Assembly (NCBI GenBank): GCA_028824715.1
Contig: JAPPCV010000079.1
Span: forward strand, 1-44,465
Length of the DNA: 44,465 nt
Direction of reading: 5' to 3'
DNA from: Boseongicola sp.
GTDB lineage: Bacteria > Pseudomonadota > Alphaproteobacteria > Rhodobacterales > Rhodobacteraceae
Shown: positions 7,718 to 15,794 of the stretch, one piece after another
How positions within the stretch are numbered: position 1 is the stretch's first letter
Layout of the letters: each line of letters opens with the position of its first letter
The notes under the pieces: model-generated
What the model was told of the DNA's origin: nothing
Seen by the model: only the letters and a program-made list of their open reading frames with translations
The model's database searches: none
Program-made: the position numbers and the translations under genes

Positions 7718-8761
7718 ATGACCGACATATCCGCACAGACGGAACCGCTCGGAGGCCTGCTGACGAGGGACCGCATCGTCAAGTGGGCTCCGGTCCTGGT
7801 GCTCGTCGCGCTGGTCCTGCTGTTTCCGTTCTTTGAATTCCTGGAAGATCTTCTCGAGGGCAAGGATCACTTCTACCTTCTAGATTCGCGGTTCTTCTCC
7901 ATTCGGAACGCGGCTCGCATCGGCATCGCGGCCGCGCCGGCGCTCATGGTGGCCGTCGGCGTGACCTTCATCATCATCATGGGCTCCATCGATCTTTCGA
8001 TGGAAGGCACGATCTCGGTCTGCGCCGTGCTCTTCGCCTTTGCATTCCTGGGCTGGGGCGGCACCTTGGCCAGCTGGGCCTGGCTGGCGATCCCGACGGC
8101 CCTCCTGGTCGGGGCGCTGCTGGGCTTCGTCAACGGGCTGATCCATGTCAGGCTCAAGATCCCGAGCTTCATGGCGTCCCTGGCCATGGGTTTCGTGGGC
8201 ACGGGGTTCGCCCTGGTCCTGACCGGCGGCGACCGCCTGCGCGTCGAGGACGAGCTTTTCCGTTCGCTCCTGACGGTACGCTGGCTGAATTTCCCGATCA
8301 TGTGCTACGTGGCGCTCGCCTTCCTTCTGCTTGCCTGGTTCATCCAGTCCCACACCGCTCTCGGCCGGAACTTCTATGCGGTGGGTGGCGGCGAGCAACT
8401 GGCGCAGTCCAGCGGCCTGAACGTGGCCCGCGTGCGAGTCATGGGATTCACGCTTGCCGGCATCTTCTTCGCCGTGGGCGCCCTGCTGGCCGTGGGCCGC
8501 ATCGGCATTGCGGAGACTGCAACCGGCAACAACTTCATGTTCGTGTCGATCACTGCCGTCGTGGTCGGCGGCACGGCGCTTTGGGGCGGGATCGGCGGCG
8601 TCTGGAACACTCTTGTCGGCGTGCTGATCGTCAATGTCATCAACAACGGAATGGTCGTGATCGGGTTGCCGTCGTACGTGCAGGACGGCGTGCTCGGCAC
8701 GCTCGTGATCCTGGCGGTCGCGCTTTCGACCAACCGCAAGTCCGTCACCTTCGTCAAGTAG
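7718..8761 (+). CDS. CUT2 sugar ABC transporter permease (first)
   Basis: Inner-membrane subunit of the BPD_transp_2 (RbsC-like) type, 347 aa, with roughly eight to ten hydrophobic segments. The family block GVTFIIIMGSIDLSMEG (about residues 88-104) and the C-terminal VVVGGTALWGGIGGVWNTLVGVLIVNVINNGM are clear. ATG 7718 follows GGAGGG (7705-7710) by seven bases; an upstream GTG/TTG frame has no comparable signal. It probably forms a heterodimer with the second permease encoded after the ATPase. Ten bases separate it from the ATPase gene. Confidence 0.9.
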   Translation: MTDISAQTEPLGGLLTRDRIVKWAPVLVLVALVLLFPFFEFLEDLLEGKDHFYLLDSRFFSIRNAARIGIAAAPALMVAVGVTFIIIMGSIDLSMEGTISVCAVLFAFAFLGWGGTLASWAWLAIPTALLVGALLGFVNGLIHVRLKIPSFMASLAMGFVGTGFALVLTGGDRLRVEDELFRSLLTVRWLNFPIMCYVALAFLLLAWFIQSHTALGRNFYAVGGGEQLAQSSGLNVARVRVMGFTLAGIFFAVGALLAVGRIGIAETATGNNFMFVSITAVVVGGTALWGGIGGVWNTLVGVLIVNVINNGMVVIGLPSYVQDGVLGTLVILAVALSTNRKSVTFVK

Positions 8762-8771
8762 GACCGGATCC

Positions 8772-10277
8772 ATGTATGCCCTGAACAAGGTAGACAAGCA
8801 CTTTCCCGGCGTTCACGCGCTGAAGGCCGTGGATTTCCAGGTCGGTCGAGGCGAGATCGTGGGTCTCGTGGGCGAGAACGGCGCCGGAAAGTCCACCCTG
8901 ATGAAGATCATCTACGGCGCCTACCAGCCCGACGGCGGCTCGATCACGATCGACGGCACGACCATGCGCTTCCAGAACCCGCGTCAGGCCATGAATCACG
9001 GGATCGGGATGGTGTTCCAGGAACAGTCTCTGATCACCAACCTGACGGTCATGGAGAACATCTTCCTGGGCTACGAGCAGCAGTTCGTGAAGTTCGGCAT
9101 CGTCGACTGGAGGGCCATGGCGAAGGCGGCGCGCCACCAGTTGGCAAAGGTCAAGCTTGACGTCGATCCCTCCGCCGTGACGTCGCAGCTTTCCTTTGCG
9201 CAGCGCCAGCTCGTTGAGCTGGCGAAGGTGCTGACGCTCGAGGAGCGGATCGACGGCGATCTGGTCATCTTGCTGGACGAGCCAACGTCAGTGCTCGCCA
9301 AGGAAGAGGTAGAGCTTCTGTTCCGGCTTGTCCGCGACCTGGCCAAGCGCGCGTCCTTCATTTTCGTCAGCCATCGCATCGACGAGGTCCTGGAGCTTTC
9401 GGACCGCATCTACGTCATGAAGGACGGTGCGGTTGTCGACGTGGTTGGCAGCGACGAGGCCGACGTGGACGACATCCAGCACAAGATGGTGGGCCGGGAA
9501 GTCGACAAGGAGTATTACCGCGAGCAGAAGCAGGCCCCGTACGCGACAGACAAGCCGTTGATTCGATTCGACGGCGTGAGCATGGACAAACGCTACCGGG
9601 ACATCTCTTTCGACCTGCATCGCGGCGAAGTCCTGTGTCTCGTCGGCACGGAGGGTTCCGGTCGCGAGGCGATCCTGCGCACGATCTACGGGCTTGAGGC
9701 ACCGACATCCGGCACCGTCACGATCAAGGGCGAACAGATCACGCGTTTTGCCGCCGCGGACGGGGTGGCACGGGGCGTCGGGTACGTGCCGCGAGAACGC
9801 AAGGTCGAGGGCATCGTGAACGGCATGAACGTCTACGAGAACATGACGCTCAGCCAGTTGAAGAAGTACTCGGACCTGGGCGTTCTGCGCGTTGGCGACG
9901 AAAAGGAGATGGCACGGGACTGGGTGGACAGGCTTGCGATCAAGACGCCGGACATCCGCAAGGACTGCGGCGGCCTGTCCGGAGGCAACCAGCAGAAGGT
10001 CGTGCTGGCCAAATGGCGTTCGGGCGGGTCGGACATCATCCTTCTCGACCATCCCACGCGCGGGCTGGACATCGGCGCCAAGGAGGACGTCTACGAAATG
10101 GTCCGCGAAATGAGCGGCGCTGGCGCAGGAATCGTTCTGGTGGCCGACACGCTGGAAGAGGCAATCGGCCTTTCGCACACGATCATCGTCATCAAGGACG
10201 GCGAGTTCCAGAAACGCTTCGACGGGACGCCCGGCGCGAAGCCGTCGCTCTACGATCTCGTGCACCACATGATCTGA
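8772..10277 (+). CDS. CUT2 sugar ABC transporter ATPase, two fused nucleotide-binding domains
   Basis: A 501-aa RbsA/MglA-type protein. Domain 1 has Walker A GENGAGKST (about residues 36-44), a signature-like LSFAQRQL, Walker B LVILLDEPTS and the switch His in VSHRID. Domain 2 has a degenerate Walker A (GTEGSGREA, no Lys) as usual for CUT2, an intact LSGGNQQK signature, and Walker B reading LLDHPTRG, so the catalytic Glu is His. One hydrolytic site is therefore expected. It energises the importer encoded on both sides. Confidence 0.93.
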   Translation: MYALNKVDKHFPGVHALKAVDFQVGRGEIVGLVGENGAGKSTLMKIIYGAYQPDGGSITIDGTTMRFQNPRQAMNHGIGMVFQEQSLITNLTVMENIFLGYEQQFVKFGIVDWRAMAKAARHQLAKVKLDVDPSAVTSQLSFAQRQLVELAKVLTLEERIDGDLVILLDEPTSVLAKEEVELLFRLVRDLAKRASFIFVSHRIDEVLELSDRIYVMKDGAVVDVVGSDEADVDDIQHKMVGREVDKEYYREQKQAPYATDKPLIRFDGVSMDKRYRDISFDLHRGEVLCLVGTEGSGREAILRTIYGLEAPTSGTVTIKGEQITRFAAADGVARGVGYVPRERKVEGIVNGMNVYENMTLSQLKKYSDLGVLRVGDEKEMARDWVDRLAIKTPDIRKDCGGLSGGNQQKVVLAKWRSGGSDIILLDHPTRGLDIGAKEDVYEMVREMSGAGAGIVLVADTLEEAIGLSHTIIVIKDGEFQKRFDGTPGAKPSLYDLVHHMI

Positions 10278-10288
10278 GGATCCGGCCC

Positions 10289-11233
10289 ATGAATCTAGAA
10301 CGCATCAAGCCGCACTTCCCCTGGCTGACGTTGCTGGCGCTGGTCTGCGTTGTCGGGGCGGCGAACCCGGCGTTCTTCGACCCGCTTGGCCTCCTGTCGC
10401 TGGTCACCGACGTCGTGCCGCTCTTCATCATGGCGCTCGGCATGACGTTCGCGATCTACATCGGCGGCATCGACCTGTCTGCGCAGCAGGTGGCGAACAT
10501 GGTAACGGTCGTGGCTACGGTATATCTTTCGCAGTTCGGCATCGGCGTGGCGGTGATCTGCATTCTCGCAGGCTTCGTCTTCGGGGCGGTGTCGGGTTAC
10601 GTGACCACCCGGCTCTACGTGCCGTCATTCGTCTCGACGCTCGCGATGGGCTTCGTCGCGCTGTCTGCCGCCAAGTACCTGTCTGGCCAGCGGGCGCTTT
10701 CCATGGACGTGACCGAGAGAAACACGAGCTTTGGCTGGATGTTCGACAGCACCGTCGGCGTGCCGCACCAACTGGCCATCGCGGCCGCGCTCCTGGCTTT
10801 CGCGTGGTTTCTCCAGACGCGGACGAGCTTCGGGCGCGCGCTGAAGGCCGTCGGTTCAGGGGAGCTCGCGGCGGTGGCCTCGGGGCTGAACGTCGATCGC
10901 GTGAAGATCCTCGCCTTCGCGATCTCCGGAGCCTTTGCGGGGATTGCCGGGCTGCTGTTCTCGGTCAAGCTGTCGGGAGGCGACGCGAACCTGGCGAACG
11001 GCTTCCTGCTGCTGGCCATCGTGGCCGTGCTCGTCGGCGGCACGCCCCTGACGGGCGGGGTTGGCGGCGTGCTCAACACCGCCATCGGCACGTTGATCGT
11101 CATGGTGATCCGCGCGGCCATGGTCTACCTCGAAATCAGCGCGACGCAGCAGCAGATGGTCTTTGGCGTCGTCCTGATCGTCGCGATCGCGCTGACCATC
11201 GATCGCAGCAAGCTCAGCGGGGTCGTCAAGTGA
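10289..11233 (+). CDS. CUT2 sugar ABC transporter permease (second)
   Basis: A 314-aa RbsC-like membrane subunit. MALGMTFAIYIGGIDLSAQQ matches the conserved TM block of the family, and LVGGTPLTGGVGGVLNTAIGTLIV matches the C-terminal glycine-rich segment. ATG 10289 lies ten bases after the ATPase stop; GAGGA at 10276-10280 serves as ribosome-binding site. Having two different permease genes indicates a heterodimeric channel. Its stop overlaps the next gene's GTG by four bases. Confidence 0.9.
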   Translation: MNLERIKPHFPWLTLLALVCVVGAANPAFFDPLGLLSLVTDVVPLFIMALGMTFAIYIGGIDLSAQQVANMVTVVATVYLSQFGIGVAVICILAGFVFGAVSGYVTTRLYVPSFVSTLAMGFVALSAAKYLSGQRALSMDVTERNTSFGWMFDSTVGVPHQLAIAAALLAFAWFLQTRTSFGRALKAVGSGELAAVASGLNVDRVKILAFAISGAFAGIAGLLFSVKLSGGDANLANGFLLLAIVAVLVGGTPLTGGVGGVLNTAIGTLIVMVIRAAMVYLEISATQQQMVFGVVLIVAIALTIDRSKLSGVVK

Positions 11234-12285
11234 CGTGTTCGATGCGCGCGGCGGTGCTTGTCGAGCCGGGCCGGTTCGAGTTGCGCGAGGTTGCCCGTCC
11301 CGATCCGGGGCCGGGCGAAGCGCTGATCCGAATCGCGCGCACGGGCATCTGCGGCACCGACATGCACATTTTCCACGGGGCCTACGCGGCCGAGAGCCTG
11401 CCGATGGTGCCGGGTCATGAGTTCACCGGCCATGTCGCCGCACTCGGACTGGGTGTCGAGGGCATCGAGGAAGGCCTGCCCGTCGTCGTTGACATGAACA
11501 TCGGCTGCACCCGCTGCTACTGGTGCCGCCAGAACGAGATCCTGAACTGCCCGAAGATGCAGCAGATCGGCATCACCATCGACGGCGCCTTCGCGGAATT
11601 CCTCTCGGTGCCGGCCCGGCTGGTCATACCCGCCCCGGAACACGTGGCGCCGGAGATCCTTGCGCTGACCGAGCCGCTCGCCTGCGTCGTGCGCGCCGCA
11701 CGCAAGTCGAATGTCACCTTCGGCCGATCGGTGGCCGTCATCGGTGCCGGTCCCATCGGCAACCTGCACGTCCAGCTCATGCGCACGATCGGCGCGGTCC
11801 CGATCATCGTTTCGGACATCAGTCCCGAGCGCGTGCAGATGGCTCTCGATGCCGGGGCCGATGTCGGCGTCAGCGAACCCGCGGAGCTGAAGGCGGCCGT
11901 GATGGACGCCACCGCCGGGCGCGGCGCGGACATCGTGATCGAAAGCGTCGGCAGTCCGGCGCTCTACGCCGAAGCCCAGGAACTCGTGCGCAAGGGCGGT
12001 CATCTCATGGCCTTCGGACTGACCGGGCCGGGCGAGTCCCTCAACCTGGACATTCTGACGACGATCCTGGAGGAGAACTCGGTTCGGGGTTCGGTCGCCG
12101 GCATGGGCGAGGACATGCATGACGCGCTGACGCTGCTCGTCCATGGCAGGATCATGACCGCGCCCTTCACGGGCGCGGCCTATCCGCTCGACGACATCCA
12201 GGCGGCATTCGACAGCTTTGCCGATCGGCCGCAGGATCTGAAGACCCAAGTCGTGATGCATGAGGATCAGGAGAAAGCCCCATGA
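11230..12285 (+). CDS. Zinc-binding alcohol dehydrogenase (MDR family, polyol-dehydrogenase-like)
   Basis: Medium-chain NAD(P)-dependent dehydrogenase, 351 aa. The catalytic zinc site is marked by GICGTD and GHE, the structural zinc site by four cysteines in CTRCYWCRQNEILNC (about residues 93-107), and the Rossmann fold by VIGAGPIGNLHVQL (about 172-185). The family oxidises sugar alcohols or aldoses such as sorbitol, galactitol or threonine-type substrates. The GTG at 11230 overlaps the permease stop (GTGA); an ATG at 11242 is the alternative start. Co-transcription with the importer makes the imported polyol or sugar the natural substrate. Confidence 0.88.
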   Translation: MTCSMRAAVLVEPGRFELREVARPDPGPGEALIRIARTGICGTDMHIFHGAYAAESLPMVPGHEFTGHVAALGLGVEGIEEGLPVVVDMNIGCTRCYWCRQNEILNCPKMQQIGITIDGAFAEFLSVPARLVIPAPEHVAPEILALTEPLACVVRAARKSNVTFGRSVAVIGAGPIGNLHVQLMRTIGAVPIIVSDISPERVQMALDAGADVGVSEPAELKAAVMDATAGRGADIVIESVGSPALYAEAQELVRKGGHLMAFGLTGPGESLNLDILTTILEENSVRGSVAGMGEDMHDALTLLVHGRIMTAPFTGAAYPLDDIQAAFDSFADRPQDLKTQVVMHEDQEKAP

Positions 12286-12839
12286 AGACAGAAGCATACA
12301 GCTCCAGGCCGGAAGGCCGCATTCCCAACAGCCGGTTTCCGTTGCTGGTGCATCGCGATGCCATCCCGGGCGGTGGCGCCGACGCGATCAAGGCCCGGTT
12401 TCGCGAGAACAGCTGGTCGAACAACTGGGAGTATCCCGGAATCTACAGGTATGCCCATTTCCATTCCACGAGCCATGAGTGCCTGGGATGCGCCCGGGGC
12501 TGGATGGAGTTTTCGCTTTCCGTCGAGGGCTGGACGCGCGTGAAGCTCGGTGTCGGCGACGTCATCGTGATGCCCGCCGGGGTGAGCCATGAGATGGTGG
12601 ACTGTTCCGACGACATAATGATGGTAGGCGGCTATCCCGATGGGCGCGACTGGGACAACATCCAGGAGAGGTTCTTGACGGACGAACTGTTTCGCCAGGC
12701 GGCGAAGCGAATCATGATGCTGCCGATTCCGCCAAGGGATCCGGTGACTGGAGAGGCGCTCCGTCAGTGGCTTGACGCGCCGTCTTCGGTGGATGGCGGC
12801 TGGAACGGTTTTCGTGACGGGCTGGATGCCACGTCATAG
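12282..12839 (+). CDS. Cupin-domain protein, YjlB-like
   Basis: A 185-aa single cupin. Metal-ligand-type motifs are HFHSTSHE (about residues 59-66) and GDVIVMPAGVSH (about 92-103). The N-terminal FPLLVHRDA resembles the YjlB group, whose function is not settled; sugar isomerisation or protection of labile sugar intermediates are possible roles. The ATG overlaps the alcohol dehydrogenase stop (ATGA), so it is the last gene of the importer operon. Confidence 0.78.
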   Translation: MKTEAYSSRPEGRIPNSRFPLLVHRDAIPGGGADAIKARFRENSWSNNWEYPGIYRYAHFHSTSHECLGCARGWMEFSLSVEGWTRVKLGVGDVIVMPAGVSHEMVDCSDDIMMVGGYPDGRDWDNIQERFLTDELFRQAAKRIMMLPIPPRDPVTGEALRQWLDAPSSVDGGWNGFRDGLDATS

Positions 12840-12926
12840 AGGGGACGAGGCTTCATGCGTCGAAGGTCACTCCATCACGCATTGCCGGGGAGCAAGTGCA
12901 TTGCCGCCGCTTCTGGCCTGAATCAA

Positions 12927-12944
12927 TTTGCACGCGTCGGCAAA
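12927..12944. promoter_or_regulatory. Inverted repeat upstream of the GMC oxidoreductase gene
   Basis: TTTGC and GCAAA arms are separated by eight bases containing ACGCGT. It lies 70 bases before ATG 13014 and could be a regulator site distinct from the TetR palindrome. Weak evidence. Confidence 0.25.
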
Positions 12945-13013
12945 ACTGGTCCCTGCGCTCGGAATCTCTCTTGCACGGCCCGAACTGTGGCCGGGAACCA
13001 TGGGGGTGGATAG

Positions 13014-14615
13014 ATGGCGGAAGCGGGCTTCGATTACGTGATTGTCGGTGGCGGGTCGGCGGGCTGCGTTCTGGCGAACAGGCTGAGCGAGGATCCGGAC
13101 GTGCGGGTTCTTCTCCTTGAGGCAGGCGGCAGGGACCGGCATCCGCTCATTCACATGCCTGTCGGTTTCGCGAAGATGACGGACGGACCGCATACCTGGG
13201 GGTTTGCGACGGCGCCGCAGAAGCACGCCAACAACCGCGAAATCGCCTACGCGCAGGCACGGGTGATCGGAGGCGGCTCTTCCATCAATGCGGAGGTCTT
13301 CACGCGCGGCAACCCGGTGGACTACGACCGCTGGGCGGAACAGGAAGGCTGTGACGGCTGGACGTTCAAGGACATACAGCCGTATTTTCTCCGCTCGGAA
13401 GGCAATGCCATTCTTTCGGGAGACTGGCACGGGACCGACGGGCCGCTCGCGGTCTCGAACATCCCCGACCCGCAGCCGATGACGCGCGCATTCGTGCAGT
13501 CGTGCCAGGAACTCGGCATTCCGTACAACCCGGACTTCAACGGACAGGTCCAGGCAGGGTGCGGCGTATACCAGACCACGACCAGGAACGGTCGGCGCTG
13601 TTCCGCTGCCGTCGGCTACCTGAGGCCGGTTCTGGGGCGGCCGAACCTCACCGTGGAGACTGGCTGTCTCGTCGAGCGAATCATGTTCGAGGGCACGCGC
13701 GCCGTAGGCGTCGCGTATTCGCGCGGCCGCGCACGCAAGACGGTACGGGCGGAGATCGAGATCCTGGTGACTTCCGGAGCGGTCGGGACGCCGAAGATCA
13801 TGATGCTGTCGGGCGTCGGACCCGCGGCGCACCTGCGCGAGCACGGCATCGATGTCGTGCATGACCTGCCGGGCGTCGGCGAGAACCTGAACGATCATTT
13901 CGGCATCGACATCGTGGCCGAGCTTAACGGGCACTACAGCCTGGACAAGTACAACAAGCCGCATTGGGCGCTTTGGGCGGGCATGGAATACGTTCTGTTC
14001 CGCACGGGCCCGATCACGTCCAACGTGGTCGAGGGCGGCGCGTTCTGGTTCGCCGGTGACGGCAGGTCGGTGCCGGACCTGCAGTTCCACTTTCTCGCGG
14101 GTGCCGGAGCCGAGGCCGGCGTTCCCAGCGTGCCCAAGGGCTCGTCGGGCATCACGCTCAATTCCTACACGGTCAGGCCAAAGAGCCGTGGAACCGTGCG
14201 GTTGCGCTCCGCCGATCCGTCGTCACCGCCTGTCGTGGATCCGAATTTCCTGGCCGAGCCGGACGATCTCAAGACGAGCGTCGAAGGCGTGAAGATCAGT
14301 CGCGAGATCTTCTCTCAGCCATCGCTGCAAAAGCACATCAGGGCGATCAGGTTTCCCGATGATGGCGTGAAGACGCAAGCGGACTACGAGGCTTATGCAC
14401 GCCAATACGGGCGTACATCGTACCATCCGACCTGCACATGCAAGATGGGCGACGACGAGATGTCGGTGGTCGATCCGCAGTGCCGGGTTCGCGGCCTGGA
14501 CGGGATTCGCATCTGCGACAGTTCCATCATGCCGAGTCTTGTTGGCTCGAACACGAATGCACCGACAATCATGATTGCCGAGAAGGCAAGCGACATGATT
14601 CGGGGCAATCACTGA
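13014..14615 (+). CDS. GMC-family FAD oxidoreductase (choline-dehydrogenase-like)
   Basis: A 533-aa flavoprotein that oxidises a primary or secondary hydroxyl. FAD binding: VIVGGGSAGCVLANRL at the N-terminus (about residues 9-24), then ARVIGGGSSINAEVFTRG. The catalytic pair is His471 (YHPTCTCKMG) and Asn515 (SNTNAPTIMIAEK). No signal peptide, so cytoplasmic or membrane-associated. It has the same length as its paralogue at 31256-32857. A GGGGGTGG ribosome-binding region precedes the ATG. The 174-base gap after the cupin may hold its own promoter. Convergent with the aldo/keto reductase gene. Confidence 0.92.
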   Translation: MAEAGFDYVIVGGGSAGCVLANRLSEDPDVRVLLLEAGGRDRHPLIHMPVGFAKMTDGPHTWGFATAPQKHANNREIAYAQARVIGGGSSINAEVFTRGNPVDYDRWAEQEGCDGWTFKDIQPYFLRSEGNAILSGDWHGTDGPLAVSNIPDPQPMTRAFVQSCQELGIPYNPDFNGQVQAGCGVYQTTTRNGRRCSAAVGYLRPVLGRPNLTVETGCLVERIMFEGTRAVGVAYSRGRARKTVRAEIEILVTSGAVGTPKIMMLSGVGPAAHLREHGIDVVHDLPGVGENLNDHFGIDIVAELNGHYSLDKYNKPHWALWAGMEYVLFRTGPITSNVVEGGAFWFAGDGRSVPDLQFHFLAGAGAEAGVPSVPKGSSGITLNSYTVRPKSRGTVRLRSADPSSPPVVDPNFLAEPDDLKTSVEGVKISREIFSQPSLQKHIRAIRFPDDGVKTQADYEAYARQYGRTSYHPTCTCKMGDDEMSVVDPQCRVRGLDGIRICDSSIMPSLVGSNTNAPTIMIAEKASDMIRGNH

Positions 14616-14639
14616 TCGAGAGCGCTGCCGCCAAGGAAG

Positions 14640-14667
14640 TTCCGGACAAGCTCCACCTTCTCCGGAA
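14640..14667. terminator. Inverted repeat between convergent genes
   Basis: TTCCGGA / TCCGGAA, a perfect 7-bp stem with a 14-base loop, between the stops of the GMC gene and the minus-strand aldo/keto reductase. A bidirectional terminator is possible, but no T-tract is present. Confidence 0.3.
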
Positions 14668-14715
14668 AGGATCCGCAATCGCCGAGTGCAACCGACCTTG
14701 CATGGAACGGGGCGG

Positions 14716-15534
14716 TCAGTCCCACTTCGGTGCCCACGGCACCAGGTCTTCCCCGACGATCCGATAGCCTGTCCTGGTGAGCTTCTCTATCCGCGCCATG
14801 TCCACGCTGGACAGGGTGAAGTCCATGATGTCGAAATTCGCCCGGATGTTCCCCGGATTGGTCGACATGGTGTTCACGCTGACGCCTTTCTGGACGATCC
14901 ATCGCAGCACCACCTGGCCCGCCGTCTTTCCGTATGCAGCGCCGATCTCGGCGAAGTCGGGGTGCTTGAACACCTCGCCGCGGGCGACCGAGCAATAGGA
15001 TGACAGCGGAATGCCAACCTCGTTGGCGCCAGCGAGCAGCCGGTCCTGGTTAAGGAGCGGATGGAACTCGACCTGGTTGGTCACGATCGGTGCGTCGACG
15101 ATGGATTTCGCGTCCTTCATCATCTGGGCCGTGTAGTTCGACACGCCGATGTTCCTTGCCAGCCCTCGGTCATGCGCGGCCTGCAGGAGCTTCAGCGACG
15201 GCTCGATGTTGCCGTCCATCGGAGGCCAGTGCAGCAGCAGAACGTCCACGCAGTCGACCTGCAGCGCCTTCAGGCTCCGCTCGACCGATGCCATGAACCT
15301 GTCCTCTCCGAAATTGTCCGGATGAACCTTTGTCGTTATGCAGAGATCTTCGCGCGGGACGCCCGTTGCCTTCAGTGCTTGACCGGTCTCGCGCTCGTTG
15401 CCGTACATCTGCGCCGTGTCGAAAGCCCGGTATCCGACCTCGGCCGCGGCAAGAATCGCCTGTTTCGCGACATCTCCTTCCAGCGGAAAAGTGCCGAAGG
15501 CGCGTTGATGGGTCTTTTGGAAATATATGTTCAT
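14716..15534 (-). CDS. Aldo/keto reductase (272 aa)
   Basis: NADPH-dependent (beta/alpha)8 reductase. The catalytic tetrad is Asp39, Tyr44, Lys69 and His102 (FDTAQMYGNE, TTKVH, LLHWPP); the cofactor segment is GVSNYTAQMM. Length fits the 2,5-diketo-gluconate reductase-like subgroup. The ATG at 15534 follows AGGAG closely; a start further upstream (15561) is less likely. Divergent from the CoA-transferase operon, with two TetR-type palindromes between them, so both are probably controlled together. It may reduce a keto sugar, or act in the oxidative direction on an aldose. Confidence 0.9.
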   Translation of the reverse strand: MNIYFQKTHQRAFGTFPLEGDVAKQAILAAAEVGYRAFDTAQMYGNERETGQALKATGVPREDLCITTKVHPDNFGEDRFMASVERSLKALQVDCVDVLLLHWPPMDGNIEPSLKLLQAAHDRGLARNIGVSNYTAQMMKDAKSIVDAPIVTNQVEFHPLLNQDRLLAGANEVGIPLSSYCSVARGEVFKHPDFAEIGAAYGKTAGQVVLRWIVQKGVSVNTMSTNPGNIRANFDIMDFTLSSVDMARIEKLTRTGYRIVGEDLVPWAPKWD

Positions 15535-15642
15535 AGTCTCCTTTCCTGTGCTGGTCAGCATGGGCTCCCGGAACTTTCGTTCCTCAAGCCCCTTCCTTCA
15601 GGGAGGGGTCGCTGACCGGTCGCTCCTCCAATTCCAGCTGGT

Positions 15643-15660
15643 TGTAACTCACTGGTTACT
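15643..15660. promoter_or_regulatory. 18-bp palindromic operator, site B
   Basis: TGTAACTCACTGGTTACT has GTAAC / GTTAC arms six bases apart and an inner CTGGTTACT identical to site C. It lies on the aldo/keto reductase side of the divergent region, about 110 bases before that gene. Confidence 0.65.
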
Positions 15661-15744
15661 TAAAGGGAAGGCTCGCTGGCCAGAGGGTTGACTTTTTTCG
15701 GGCATTCCGTGCTTGTTTCGACACTCCGGGCTTGGCATAGTCCA

Positions 15745-15762
15745 TATAACCAACTGGTTACT
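15745..15762. promoter_or_regulatory. 18-bp palindromic operator, site C
   Basis: TATAACCAACTGGTTACT, with inner TAACCA / TGGTTA arms perfectly inverted. It lies 33 bases before the CoA-transferase start and just past a possible -10 (CATAGT, 15737-15742). Sites B and C are 102 bases apart centre to centre, about ten helical turns, so looping between two bound dimers is conceivable. Confidence 0.65.
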
Positions 15763-15794
15763 TATGGCAGCAGCGCGTCGTTGAGGAGGCCGTA

